Positions 34,615-44,451 of a stretch of 57,954 nt of DNA are shown in pieces. Position numbers and translations under genes: made by a program. The stretch is from the NCBI GenBank assembly GCA_001628485.1, contig LURR01000029.1, forward strand, positions 1 to 57,954, in the 5' to 3' direction. The first letter of the stretch is position 1. Each line of letters starts with the position of its first letter. The stretch is from Marine group II euryarchaeote REDSEA-S11_B3N4 (GTDB lineage: Archaea; Thermoplasmatota; Poseidoniia; Poseidoniales; Thalassarchaeaceae). The notes below the pieces were generated by a model. That model did no database searches. It saw nothing but the letters and a program-made list of their open reading frames with translations, and was not told where the DNA came from.

Positions 34615-35064
34615 ATGGGAGAATCTCCGGTTGTGAAGGTTGCAAGGACCGATCGCAATGCCAGAATGCCAACGAAAGGAAGCGAGTATGCTGCTGGATG
34701 GGACCTGTACTGCTTGGAGGATACTGTGGTAAATTTCCGCTCTAGCGTCAAGCTCAGAACTGGTTTGAGAGTGGCAATTCCGGAGGGTTTCGAAGGGCAA
34801 GTGAGGGCAAGGTCATCTCTTGGGTCCAAGGGGCTCATACTCCCTCACAGCATCGGGACAATTGATGCGGACTACAGGGGCGAGCTGTTCGTGCTAATGA
34901 CATGGATCGGGGAGGGCGAGTCATACGAAGTAAAATCTGGAGAAAGAATTGCCCAATTGGTAATTGCCCCGATACCGGATGTTCAGTTCACCGAGGTCGA
35001 TGAGGGGGATCTAGGGGAAACCGAAAGGGGAGACGGGGGTTTCGGTAGCACCGGAAGATTCTGA
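34615..35064 (+). CDS. dut: Trimeric dUTP diphosphatase
   Basis: A 149-residue protein with the five dUTPase motifs: GSEYAAGWDLY, RARSSLGSKG, GTIDADYRGELFV, RIAQLVIAPI, and C-terminal GDGGFGSTGRF. It hydrolyses dUTP to dUMP, keeping uracil out of DNA. The gene is divergent from aIF2-beta with 59 bp between them. All catalytic motifs intact. Confidence 0.95.
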   Translation: MGESPVVKVARTDRNARMPTKGSEYAAGWDLYCLEDTVVNFRSSVKLRTGLRVAIPEGFEGQVRARSSLGSKGLILPHSIGTIDADYRGELFVLMTWIGEGESYEVKSGERIAQLVIAPIPDVQFTEVDEGDLGETERGDGGFGSTGRF

Positions 35065-35105
35065 CCATACGAAATTCAATATTTCCCATAGTTTAGTCCC
35101 GGTGG

Positions 35106-35114
35106 ATTCATATC
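35106..35114 (+). promoter_or_regulatory. TATA-like box for the PRTase regulator gene
   Basis: attcatatc ends 22 nt before the ATG at 35137. Similar TATC-type boxes lie at 21-27 nt before the starts at 13572 and 31590. Inferred promoter of a leaderless transcript. Confidence 0.35.
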
Positions 35115-35136
35115 GCTCCAACGCTGGGAACGTTTG

Positions 35137-35718
35137 ATGCACCTAAGTGTAGATGAGTTGCGGAGCAAGGTCGAGAAGTTCAGAGAAAGAGGACTGAACA
35201 CCCAACAGATTGCGGATGAGCTATCCTTGTCCCAGACCACTGTGCAATGGCTGTCTGCCAGTGACTACGAAGTGGATGAAAAGCCTCTGGATGTAAAAGT
35301 TGGATGGAGGTCAATAGCTGTGAAGGGAGATAGAATAGAGACAGTCTCGTATATTTTCTGCGACATCATCGAGGAGATGGTTGGAGATGAAGTTGACACG
35401 ATTGTTGGAGTGAGCATTAATGGCATAGCTTTCGCACAGGCCATATCTTCTACCTTGGACCTGGAGATGTCAGTCGTTAGAAGCATCAACGAGGACGTTG
35501 GTGGGCACCTGTCTGAGGTTTACGCGAGCGTTGAAGGAAAGAGGGTGATTATCGTAGACGACGTATACTCCAGCGGGAGAACAATGAAGAAAACTGCTTC
35601 CGATCTCAGTGCTGCAGGTGCGGACGTCAAGATGTGCATGGTCCTAGTCAACAAATCTTGGGACGATGACGTAGACGGGGTCCCATTGAGGGCTTTGATT
35701 AGAGCAGCGACGGTCTGA
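35137..35718 (+). CDS. GfcR-like regulator: HTH plus orotate-phosphoribosyltransferase-like domain
   Basis: About 193 residues. The N-terminal ~45 residues form a helix-turn-helix (RGLNTQQIADELSLSQTTVQWL). The rest is a type I PRTase fold with the PRPP loop VIIVDDVYSSGRT. This fusion matches the archaeal PyrE-like/GfcR group, some of which activate glycolytic genes in haloarchaea. It may sense a phosphorylated sugar or nucleotide and regulate transcription. An earlier TTG at 35134 is possible. It precedes lysS by 8 bp. Confidence 0.85.
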   Translation: MHLSVDELRSKVEKFRERGLNTQQIADELSLSQTTVQWLSASDYEVDEKPLDVKVGWRSIAVKGDRIETVSYIFCDIIEEMVGDEVDTIVGVSINGIAFAQAISSTLDLEMSVVRSINEDVGGHLSEVYASVEGKRVIIVDDVYSSGRTMKKTASDLSAAGADVKMCMVLVNKSWDDDVDGVPLRALIRAATV

Positions 35719-35726
35719 GGTGTCAT

Positions 35727-37301
35727 ATGCATTGGGCGGATTATACCGCACAAAGGCTCATGGAGCGAGGGGGCAAACAGGTCTCCGCTTCCGGGATAAC
35801 TCCATCTGGAGAATTCCATATCGGACACCTGAGGGAGATTCTCTCGGCCGAAATGATTCACAGAGCCTGCCTGGATGCAGGAATGAGTTCGAAATACATA
35901 TTCATTGTAGACTCTATGGATCCTTTGAGGAGAGTCTACGACTTTCTCTCTCCAGAATACGAGGAGTTCATCGGTTGCCCCCTAGCATACATTCCTGCTC
36001 CTGAAGAGGACGGGAGCCCAGGAGATGGGAGTGTTACCTATGCCAATCACTTCCTCTCCCCATTCCTTGAAGCTCTAGAACAAATTGGAGTCAAGCCGGA
36101 AGTGGTCATGAATCACGAGACCTACGAGAAGGGGCTATTCGCGGAATATATCGACTCAGCCATCACAAATAGGGAAGAAATAAGGAGGATAATTCAGCAA
36201 ATCTCTGGAAGAGAGTTGCCCTCTGACTGGTTCCCCTACAATCCAATGGGCTCTGGCGGCAGTATGGACGGAGTGACTGTAACAGGATACGAGAAGCCAT
36301 ACGTGATTTGGAGAGATTCCGCGGGAGTTGAGGGTAAATCGGACATAAGAAAGGCGCATGGCAAGATGCCTTGGAGGGTTGATTGGGCTGCCAGGTGGGC
36401 GATTCATGGGATAACCTGTGAGCCAGCAGGCAAGGACCACGGAGCTGCTGGAGGGAGTTATGACACCGGGATCCCGATATGCAGGTTACTTGGTGGGGAC
36501 CCGCCGGACAAGATTGTCTATGAGTGGATCCAACTAAAGGGAATGGGACCCATGTCAAGCTCCTCTGGCCTAACGATTGGACCCATGGAAGCCCTCTCTC
36601 TGGTTCCTCCGGAGATACTCCGCTACGTCATTGCAAGAAGCAAGATCAACCGGCACATTGAGTTCGATACCGGGAGTGCGCTTTTCCAGACTGCTGACGA
36701 GTACGAGAGATTGGTTTCCAACCCCATTCGGGATGGGGAAGAAATGAGCAAGCGACAAATGGTAGCGGCTGAGACTCAGCGTGGGGCAATCAGACTAAGC
36801 CAAGTCAACCCTGAGTCGGACCCTATTGACTCCGTAGGAGGGGTTTCTTTCAGGCATCTCTCTATGCTGGCTCAGATTAAGTCCTCAGATGAAGATGTTT
36901 GGTCGTCTCTAAATAGATCCGGGCATATCGAGGGAGATCCTAGCGATTCCCTCAGGGTGAGGCTTGCCCGGATGAGGAGTTGGATAGGGGGGGCCCACTT
37001 CCCTGAGGATGCAAAGCTGGAGATTCGAAGCGAGATCGGAGATGATGCAAGGGCCGAGATTGGTGAGGATGGCATCGCCTTCCTAAGAAAACTATCGGAC
37101 CTACTTTCCGAGTGCGAGTGGACCGATGCAGGAATCGGAGAGTCAATATCGAAAGCATGCGATTCCACTGGAGTCTCTAGAAAGGAGGGTTTTGCCTCCA
37201 TATACTGGGCAATAATTGGCAGAAGACATGGCCCTAAAGCCTCATCACTACTGTTCGAAATAGAAAGGGGGGATGTTGTATCCCTTCTTGGAAGTTCATA
37301 G
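35727..37301 (+). CDS. lysS: Lysyl-tRNA synthetase, class I
   Basis: A 524-residue archaeal-type LysRS-I. SGITPSGEFHIGHLRE contains the HIGH motif, and EPAGKDHGAAGGSYDTG is family-specific. The second class I signature appears as GPMSSSSG, lacking both lysines of the consensus KMSKS; whether this is usual in close relatives I cannot tell. A helical anticodon-binding region follows. It charges tRNA-Lys. The gene runs between the GfcR-like gene and a small NTF2-like gene, spaced by 8 and 5 bp. Confidence 0.93.
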   Translation: MHWADYTAQRLMERGGKQVSASGITPSGEFHIGHLREILSAEMIHRACLDAGMSSKYIFIVDSMDPLRRVYDFLSPEYEEFIGCPLAYIPAPEEDGSPGDGSVTYANHFLSPFLEALEQIGVKPEVVMNHETYEKGLFAEYIDSAITNREEIRRIIQQISGRELPSDWFPYNPMGSGGSMDGVTVTGYEKPYVIWRDSAGVEGKSDIRKAHGKMPWRVDWAARWAIHGITCEPAGKDHGAAGGSYDTGIPICRLLGGDPPDKIVYEWIQLKGMGPMSSSSGLTIGPMEALSLVPPEILRYVIARSKINRHIEFDTGSALFQTADEYERLVSNPIRDGEEMSKRQMVAAETQRGAIRLSQVNPESDPIDSVGGVSFRHLSMLAQIKSSDEDVWSSLNRSGHIEGDPSDSLRVRLARMRSWIGGAHFPEDAKLEIRSEIGDDARAEIGEDGIAFLRKLSDLLSECEWTDAGIGESISKACDSTGVSRKEGFASIYWAIIGRRHGPKASSLLFEIERGDVVSLLGSS

Positions 37302-37306
37302 TTCGA

Positions 37307-37675
37307 ATGGGAAACTGTGAAATCGTAACTGACTGGCGAGCAGACATGGCAATCTACGAACTACTAATGAGGTCAATGGAAGAGAGAAACGCAGAGCATT
37401 ACATCGAGGCATTGCACGATGACTACGAATTCGTGCGACACCAATCTGGAACAACCATGGATAAGGAGCAAGTAAGTGAGATGATGAGGGGGATGATGGC
37501 AAATTCAGATGTCGTGATAGATGAGCCTAGATGCATCTATGAGAATGATGAGATTCTTGTGGAGCACTCAATGATGGACTTCCCAGATGGAACTCGAGAA
37601 GCAGTAATGGCAGTGCACACAATCAAGGATGGGAAAATCATCCGGACCGAAACGGGTGCAACGCTAATTCAGTGA
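37307..37675 (+). CDS. NTF2-like/SnoaL-like small protein
   Basis: A 122-residue protein. From an internal ATG at 37346 (MAIYELLMRSMEERN) the pattern matches the cone-shaped NTF2-like fold: an N-terminal helix, HYIEALHDDYEFVRHQSG, then strands ending HTIKDGKIIRTETGA. No catalytic residues can be named. It overlaps the convergent carB 3' end by 12 bp. Function unknown; such proteins are often small enzymes or binding domains. Confidence 0.7.
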   Translation: MGNCEIVTDWRADMAIYELLMRSMEERNAEHYIEALHDDYEFVRHQSGTTMDKEQVSEMMRGMMANSDVVIDEPRCIYENDEILVEHSMMDFPDGTREAVMAVHTIKDGKIIRTETGATLIQ

Positions 37676-40600
37676 TTTGATTTCAAGAAGTCTTGGCTCA
37701 GGGATGCCGTCCATGGCTTCCTTGATTGCTTCGACTTCCATCCTTGCTCCTGCCAAAGTTGTCACGAACGGGATGTTTAGTTCGACTGCAAGTCTCCTCA
37801 TCATGTTCCCGTCTAGAACTGCCCCTCCGGTAGATCTTGGAGTATTGATTACAAGTTGTATCTTACCTTGTCTCATTAGGTCTAGAGCGTCTGGAGACCG
37901 TCCCTCGGCGATTCTATAACATGTTTTGACCTCAAGGTCACCTGCGCTTCGGAGAACTCTGGATGTCCCTCTTGTCGCGTATATGGTGAATCCCATGGCA
38001 TTCAGTTTCTCTGCTAGAGGAATCATCGAGTATTTGTCTTCGTCCTTTACTGTGATGTAGACGCCACCTTGTGTTGGAACCGGGATTTCAGTGGCCAGTC
38101 TGGCCTTTAGGTAGGCAGCTGATGCCCTTACGTGTGATCCCATTACCTCTCCTGTCGACTTCATCTCCGGACCCGGTGCTGGATCTAGCCCCCTTAGTTT
38201 GATGAACGGGAAAACCGGGGCTTTTACGCATACTGCATCATTCTGGGGATCGGGGATATCGAGATCGCAGAGCCTTTCGCCGAGAGCGACCCTAGCCGCA
38301 ATCCTAGCCAAGGGGATTCCAGTTGATTTTGCGACAAATGGGAAGGTTCTGGAGCCTCTGGGGTTGACCTCCAATACGTACAGGAGACCGTCATGAATTG
38401 CGAACTGGATGTTATAGCATCCGCGAACTCCCAGCTCCAGGCCGATTACCCTAGTCCACTCCTCTACCTGTTCCAGAATCTCATCGGGCACGTTTTGTGG
38501 TGGGATGAAGCAAGTGGAGTCCCCGGAATGAATTCCTGCCTCCTCCAGGTGCTCCATAATCGCACCTATTAGGACGTCCTCACCATCGCACACTGCGTCA
38601 ACGTCTAGCTCCATTGCGTTACCTAGGTACTTGTCAATCAGGAGAGGTCTATCTGAGGAAAGGTATGCGTCCCTCATGTAAGACTCTAACTGCTTGTAAT
38701 TTGCTAGAATCTCCATCCCTCTTCCCCCCAAGACGTATGAGGGGCGAACTAGGACGGGGTAGCCAATCTCGTTTGCTGCGTGCCTGACTCCCTCTGGCGT
38801 GGTTGCCGTTGCCCCATCGGGCATCCTCAACCCGCATCTAAGTGCGAATTCCTCGAATCTCTCTCTATCGCTGGCTTCATCAATGGACTCTGGTGATGTC
38901 CCCTCCATCGTCAACTCCAGGCCCATGGTCGAGAGATGAGGCAGTTCGTTTGCGAGTGGGATTGCTAGATTTATGGCAGTCTGGCCCCCGAACTGGAGAA
39001 GTATCCCATTGGCATCCTCGCGTAGGAGTATCTCGGATACTGATTCTAGCGTTAGCGGGTCGAAGTACAGCCTATCGCTGGTGTCGAAGTCTGTAGAAAC
39101 TGTCTCTGGGTTGTTGTTGATTATGATGGCCTCATGACCTAAATCTTGGATTGCACCGGCAGCATGGACGCAGCCATAATCGAACTCAATGCCCTGTCCG
39201 ATTCTTATTGGGCCTGATCCGACTACTGCAATCTTCTGCTTCACTGATGAGGAGAGCCCAGGAACGTAGTCTACCCCTGACCCAGCAGAGCCACCTTCGT
39301 AAGTCGAGTAATAGTAAGGGGTGACAGCAGCAAATTCTGCGGCACAAGAGTCGACCATCCTGTAACGTGGATGAACTCGTAATTCGTGCCTCCTCATCCT
39401 CAGAGCAGTCTCGTCCTGACCAGTTGGAAGGTTCTTGAATCCCGATTCTGGGAAGCCGCACAGAGCGTCAGCGATGTGTAGATCTGTGAATCCTGCTCCC
39501 TTCCAAGACCGCATCTCTGACTCCGGTATTCCAGCCGGCCTCATTCCTATCTCTCCTGCGGCCCTGATCTCGGTCTCTATTGCGGCGAGTTTCTCGAACC
39601 TCCTGAGGAACCAACGAGTTATTCCCCCAGTAAGGTCCCTAACGTCCTCTATCGAATATCCCCTTCGGAAAGCCTCGATTACCGCACCCATCCTTCTGTC
39701 GGTAGGGATTCTGAGCCAGTCTTCTAGAAGTGCAGTTGGAAGCTTCTCAGAGGCCCTCTCATCCATAGTCTCCCCATCAGAAGCGTCGGACATTGTGAGT
39801 GGCCGAGGATGGGGCTTTCCGTACTCTAGGCTGGCCCATGCCTTCAGGCACGCCTCCTCGAAAGAGCGTCCGATAGCCATAACCTCCCCTGTCGACTTCA
39901 TAGAGGTGCCAATCTTCCTATCTGCAGTTCGGAACTTATCGAACGGCCAACGGGGAATCTTGACCACACAGTAGTCAAGTGTGGGTTCGAAGGCTGCCGT
40001 GGTGCCTTCACCGGTGATTGGGTTTGGCAATTCATCCAAGGTGTACCCTACCGCGATTAGTGCGGCCATCCTTGCTATTGGGTAGCCAGTAGCCTTAGAT
40101 GCGAGAGCAGATGATCTGGATACCCTTGGGTTTACCTCGATTACTCTGTAGTCGCCAGTTGATTGCTCAACTGCGAATTGTACATTACAACCACCCTTAA
40201 TGTTCAGTCTTCTGATTAGCTTCAGTGCAGCATCCCTCAGACCCTGGTGGTCACTATCCGACAGCGTCTGCTGAGGTGCGACGACGATTGACTCTCCTGT
40301 GTGGACCCCCATTGGGTCGATATTTTCCATTGTGCACACGATTATCGCGTTATCCGAGCCATCCCTCATCACCTCATACTCGTGCTCCTGCCATCCAAGT
40401 ATGCTTTCTTCGATTAGCACCTGGCCTATAGCAGAGTGTAGAATCCCCTGGCTTGCGATCTCTACCAATTCGCCCATATTGAAAGCGGTTCCACCGCCCA
40501 AGCCACCTAGTGTAAATGCGGGTCTGATAAGGAGGGGGAAGGAGCCTAGTTCTTCTGCTGCGGCGATAACCTCGTCGATTGAGTCACAGGCAAGGGCCTT

Positions 40601-40953
40601 ACAAACTGGCAGGTCAATCTCCTCGCAGACCTTCTTGAACAGGTCTCTGTCTTCTGCCTCGTCAATAGCTGCGAGATTGCACCCGATTAATTCGACGCCC
40701 AACTCATCGAGGGTGCCGTCCTTGGCAAGCGCAGTACCTCAGGTAGCAATGGCTCGATGTATATCCTATCTGCCATCTCAGGATCATTCTGGATAGTTGC
40801 TGGATTTGAGTTGACCAGAATTACTTCGTAACCATCTGAGCGGAGAGCTCTGCACGCCTGAGAACCCGAGAAATCGAATTCCGCTGCCTGTCCTATCCTG
40901 ATGGGCCCACTGCCGAGAATGAGGATTCTCTTCAGATCATCACGACGAGGCAT
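37664..40953 (-). CDS. carB: Carbamoyl-phosphate synthase large subunit, reading frame broken near 40,731-40,737
   Basis: The N-terminal 73 residues (from ATG 40953: [16 protein letters not shown] to YIEPLLPEV) and the remaining ~1,020 residues (to 37664) lie in different frames. At the switch, PLLPEV is followed directly by [17 protein letters not shown] in the new frame. Relative to E. coli CarB, about 25 residues are missing, including the LPTxGGQTALN motif of the first ATP-grasp half; the equivalent FGGQTAIN in the second half is intact. Elsewhere the gene looks sound, with both ATP-grasp halves and the C-terminal MGS-like allosteric domain. CarB combines ammonia from CarA with bicarbonate and ATP. 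Start overlaps the carA stop (TGATG). Either a recent inactivating deletion of ~73-76 nt or an assembly/cloning artefact. Confidence 0.92.
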
Positions 40954-42287
40954 CAGGGACCGCCGTCCTTTGTCACGATCTCTGCCCCTGTTCTACTCAG
41001 GTGCTCGACCACCATGTTCTGGAATCTGTCGAAAAGTGGCGATGCGTCATGGGGACCAGGGCAGGCTTCAGGATGGAACTGGATTGTGAATGCTGGTTTG
41101 TCCAGAAGATCAAGCCCTTCTACGGTCCCGTCATTGGAGTTGACATGTCTGACTTTGAATTCGGCCCCCAGGACATTGTCTGTCACCTCTGAGCATGCAC
41201 CGCTGGGATGTGGTGCCAGCATTCCCTGGATGGGGTCCTCGACAGCAAATCCGTGATTCTGGCTGGTGATGTGGACTCTTCTGGTTTCTAGGTCCATCAC
41301 AGGTTGATTCGAACCTCGATGCCCATATCGTAGCTTGTAAGTTCTCAGACCGGCTGCCAGCCCCATCAGTTGATGTCCCAGGCATATCCCCATCACCGGC
41401 ATGCCTTGGCGGACCGCAGCTGCCAGAGTCTTACGGGCGTCGGTCGCTGTTCCCGGATGGGCCGGGTCTCCAGGCCCATTTGAGGCGAATAGTGCGTCAG
41501 GGGACCAATCCCTGATCATCTCCTCCAGAGTCATGCTCGCTGGACACCAGACAACCTCGAATCTTCGGCACAATTCCCTCAGGATATTATGCTTGACTCC
41601 GCAATCTATAGCGGCAAGACGAGGGAGTGATTCCCCTTTTTCATCTGTGGCTCCGGGATTCAGAAGTCTTGGTTCGTCGCAAGTTACCTCGGCAACCAAA
41701 TCGTCTGCATCCGGAGGAGTCATCTCTTGGAGAATGGTCTCCATTTCATCGGCTCTTTCCGCTGGGCCGAAAACGCATAGCAAAGTGCCATGCTCCCTGA
41801 CTCTCCGAGTGAGCGCCCTGGTATCGATTCCTTCTATCCCGGGTATGTTATGCGCCACTAGTAAATCATGCACGCTCCCAACAGAGTCCCTATGATCGGG
41901 GAACGCCATATGTTGTTTGCATACCACCCCTCTAGGATGAACTGAGGAGGACTCTGAGACGCCCGGATGGACCCCATAGTTACCTAATAGGGGATAAGTG
42001 AAAGTCAGAACCTGGCCAGCGAAGGATGGGTCTGTGAGGCTCTCCTGATATCCGCACATACCAGTTGTGAACACTAGTTCCCCCTCTGCTATTTCTTCTG
42101 TGCCGAATAGAGTCCCCTCGAAGCGGGTTCCATCGGCTAGGAGAAGTACTCCCTTCGAACCGCTGGGCTGTTCTGAGCCAGGGGAGTTTAGAAGCGAATC
42201 CGCGGCGTCCGGGAAGGTTGGCGGGTGTTCAACGCCACGAATTCCGGCCCCGGGACAGAAGCCCCCGTGCCCTGAACTCTCCGACAT
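40953..42287 (-). CDS. carA: Carbamoyl-phosphate synthase small (glutaminase) subunit
   Basis: About 444 residues. The conserved part begins [13 protein letters not shown] after a ~45-residue Gly/Ser/Pro-rich extension not typical of CarA. The glutaminase triad is visible: nucleophile Cys in GICLGHQ, and His/Glu in [11 protein letters not shown]. It supplies ammonia to CarB for pyrimidine and arginine synthesis. The ATG at 42287 is preferred over a TTG at 42293. Lies in a minus-strand run: membrane protein, trm56, carA, carB. Confidence 0.95.
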   Translation of the reverse strand: MSESSGHGGFCPGAGIRGVEHPPTFPDAADSLLNSPGSEQPSGSKGVLLLADGTRFEGTLFGTEEIAEGELVFTTGMCGYQESLTDPSFAGQVLTFTYPLLGNYGVHPGVSESSSVHPRGVVCKQHMAFPDHRDSVGSVHDLLVAHNIPGIEGIDTRALTRRVREHGTLLCVFGPAERADEMETILQEMTPPDADDLVAEVTCDEPRLLNPGATDEKGESLPRLAAIDCGVKHNILRELCRRFEVVWCPASMTLEEMIRDWSPDALFASNGPGDPAHPGTATDARKTLAAAVRQGMPVMGICLGHQLMGLAAGLRTYKLRYGHRGSNQPVMDLETRRVHITSQNHGFAVEDPIQGMLAPHPSGACSEVTDNVLGAEFKVRHVNSNDGTVEGLDLLDKPAFTIQFHPEACPGPHDASPLFDRFQNMVVEHLSRTGAEIVTKDGGP

Positions 42288-42353
42288 CAGCAACGCTGCC
42301 CAAGTACGATTCTTAATGGTTGACAGAGATGTGGAGAATTTAGCTATGCAATT

Positions 42354-42908
42354 TCACTCTTCATCGTCATTGATTACGACCTTTCCCCTGGCGGACGGGA
42401 GAACTTTGATCTGGGCTCCTTCGAACATCGATTTTGAGTCGAGGGGGCCCAGCCACGAGTCCAAGAATACGGCGAGAGCGGCTACTTCTGAGTGAGGTTG
42501 GTTTCCCACAGAGATGTTGTAATCCGACAAATGGAATACCTCTGAAGGAACCTTTGTACCCCCCACTACAACAACAGCTGGCTTGTCAGTAGGGATTGAG
42601 GGGGTTGCATCCCTCCATGCCTCTCCATACATCGTTAGGTGAACTATAGTTGCTTCACCGGACTTGGAGATACGTCGGAGCCACGAAAGTGGGCTTTCCT
42701 CGAATCTGCTCTCGAAGTTCCCTCCAAATCTTTCAGTAACAGAATTCCATGTTTCCAGAGCAGACGGATCTCTGTCTCCGGCGAGGACCACCTCGTCTGC
42801 ACCGAATGCCCTGGCTGTGAGCCCTAAATGGGACGTTATTCTCTTGTCCCTGTCTCGACGATGGCCCAGTCGAAGAACGGATAGCCTGGAAGGGGCATTA
42901 CGACCCAT
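42354..42908 (-). CDS. trm56: tRNA (cytidine(56)-2'-O)-methyltransferase Trm56
   Basis: A 184-residue SPOUT-class methyltransferase. VLRLGHRRDRDKRITSHLGL at the start, VHLTMYG in the middle, VVVVGGTKVP and the trefoil-knot signature NISVGNQPHSEVAALAVFLD are characteristic. It methylates C56 in the T loop of archaeal tRNAs, a role taken by a guide RNP only in some lineages. Three bases separate its start from the membrane-protein stop. Confidence 0.94.
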   Translation of the reverse strand: MGRNAPSRLSVLRLGHRRDRDKRITSHLGLTARAFGADEVVLAGDRDPSALETWNSVTERFGGNFESRFEESPLSWLRRISKSGEATIVHLTMYGEAWRDATPSIPTDKPAVVVVGGTKVPSEVFHLSDYNISVGNQPHSEVAALAVFLDSWLGPLDSKSMFEGAQIKVLPSARGKVVINDDEE

Positions 42909-42911
42909 GGC

Positions 42912-43559
42912 TCATGCGTAAGGGGGTGACTCATCAGCATGACCCTCTACGGGGTCGGCTCCAGCCGAGGGAAAAACATCGACTCCCATGTTCAACATGC
43001 TGGCTCTGACCCACTGAAGCAGTAGTGCATCAAACATCATGTGAGAGGCAAAACCAACCATGACTGCGAGGACGAGAACCCTTCCGGTAGCGAATAACGC
43101 ATCCCCCTCCAGTTCTCCAAAGTGCATCATTGCTGGTTCGAGTATGTAGAATGCTGCTAGAACGCCAAGCCCCCCTCCGATCAGGTTCATTGTGGCATTC
43201 CCCCTCTCCCTGCCTATGCCCGTGAAAAGAGTAGCCACAATGATCAGGAGAGGGACTATCAGGCTGACTGTTCCGAAGTCGAATGATCCCAGCGTTGATT
43301 TGGGTATCATTGAGTCGTCCACTTGGTCTGATCCTTCGCTAATAGCAATCCACCACCACAATGCGCTTGAAATGAACAGGGCGCCTGACGTCCTCGCCCG
43401 TTCTGTTATCATGTCCCTGACATGGTGAGCGTCACGGGGCTTCAGCCTCTGGACTATGGAGTCCAGAATGAATAGCGTCTCAGGGTCGTGTGATTCTCCC
43501 GGGTCTGCTGCGAACTGAGGCTCAGAGGCCTCTAGAGAAGCATCCTCTCCCAGAGCCAT
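42912..43559 (-). CDS. Hypothetical four-TM membrane protein
   Basis: A 215-residue protein. The N-terminal ~55 residues are soluble and acidic; four TM helices follow (SGALFISSALWWWIAIS, VSLIVPLLIIVATLF, IGGGLGVLAAFYIL, RVLVLAVMVGFASHMM), ending in a Pro-rich tail. No known domain. First gene of the trm56-carA-carB run and divergent from folP; both share a single central TATA-like box. Function unknown. Confidence 0.75.
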   Translation of the reverse strand: MALGEDASLEASEPQFAADPGESHDPETLFILDSIVQRLKPRDAHHVRDMITERARTSGALFISSALWWWIAISEGSDQVDDSMIPKSTLGSFDFGTVSLIVPLLIIVATLFTGIGRERGNATMNLIGGGLGVLAAFYILEPAMMHFGELEGDALFATGRVLVLAVMVGFASHMMFDALLLQWVRASMLNMGVDVFPSAGADPVEGHADESPPYA

Positions 43560-43583
43560 CGCCCGATTGCCCCTCCGTCACAT

Positions 43584-43590
43584 CATAAAG
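43584..43590. promoter_or_regulatory. TATA-like box midway between divergent folP and membrane-protein genes
   Basis: CATAAAG on plus reads CTTTATG on minus. It lies 23 nt before the folP ATG (43614) and 24 nt before the opposite ATG (43559), the spacing of a leaderless archaeal promoter in both directions. The 54-bp gap has no second A/T-rich box. Confidence 0.45.
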
Positions 43591-43613
43591 CAATCGTCGT
43601 TTGGGAGGCTCAT

Positions 43614-44447
43614 ATGGCCGACTGGCGACCCATGCTAAAACGCCGAGAAGACGGTTTTCCACGTATTATGGGGGTGGTGAACGTCACTCCGGACTCTTTT
43701 CACGCACGTTCCAGATCCTTTGGCATCAATCATGCAGTAGAAGCCGCGATGAAGATGGCATCGGAAGGTGCGGAATGGATCGATATAGGAGGAGAGTCGA
43801 CTAGGCCGGGAGCCAGTCCTGTGACAATTGAGGATGAGCTATCCAGGGTCATCCCTGCAATAGAAGCGATCAGGTCTCAACTTCCCGATGTCTGCATATC
43901 AATAGATACCAGGAGGTCCGAGGTGGCAATACAGGCTCTTAATTCAGGAGCTGATATGGTGAATGACGTCTCTGCAATGAGCGATCCAGGAATGCTGGAT
44001 GTCGTTTCTGAGCACGATTGCCCCGTTTGCATTATGCACATGCAAGGTTTACCTGAGAACATGCAAGATGACCCAAGCTACGATGACGTTGTCAGAGAGG
44101 TTAGGGGATACCTTGGCAAAGTAGCTGGTTTGCTCATGGATGAAGGTGTGAATCCTAGCCAAATCGTAGCGGATCCGGGAATTGGGTTCGGTAAAAACCT
44201 GGAGCACAACATCGCCCTACTATCTTCAGGAAGATCAATAGTCCCGGATGAAAGGATGGGGCTGATGTGGGGAGTAAGCAGGAAGAGCATGTTCCTGGAC
44301 CTCCTAGGGAGGGAGGACAGTGAAGATAGGTTAGCAGGGACTCTTGGCGTCGCCGCGATCTCCCCGGAGAAGGAAGTGGATATCATTCGAGTCCACGATG
44401 TGGCTGAGCACTCGGACTCTTTCATGGCGATGAAGGCAGTGCGGTGA
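43614..44447 (+). CDS. folP: Dihydropteroate synthase
   Basis: A 277-residue TIM-barrel with every canonical DHPS motif: MGVVNVTPDSF, GGESTRPGA, ISIDTRR, MVNDVSA, MHMQGLPENMQ, ADPGIGFGK, GVSRKSMF, and IIRVHDV. It joins p-aminobenzoate to hydroxymethyl-dihydropterin diphosphate. Canonical DHPS is patchy in archaea, many of which use methanopterin routes, so this suggests true folate or a hybrid path. FolB and PCD in the same window support active pterin metabolism. The TraB-like gene follows 4 bp later. Confidence 0.95.
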   Translation: MADWRPMLKRREDGFPRIMGVVNVTPDSFHARSRSFGINHAVEAAMKMASEGAEWIDIGGESTRPGASPVTIEDELSRVIPAIEAIRSQLPDVCISIDTRRSEVAIQALNSGADMVNDVSAMSDPGMLDVVSEHDCPVCIMHMQGLPENMQDDPSYDDVVREVRGYLGKVAGLLMDEGVNPSQIVADPGIGFGKNLEHNIALLSSGRSIVPDERMGLMWGVSRKSMFLDLLGREDSEDRLAGTLGVAAISPEKEVDIIRVHDVAEHSDSFMAMKAVR

Positions 44448-44451
44448 TCGG

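Noticed and set aside
40687-40953. A separate 88-residue gene before carB
   Set aside because: Its first 73 residues are the normal CarB N-terminus; the rest is out-of-frame sequence after the deletion point.
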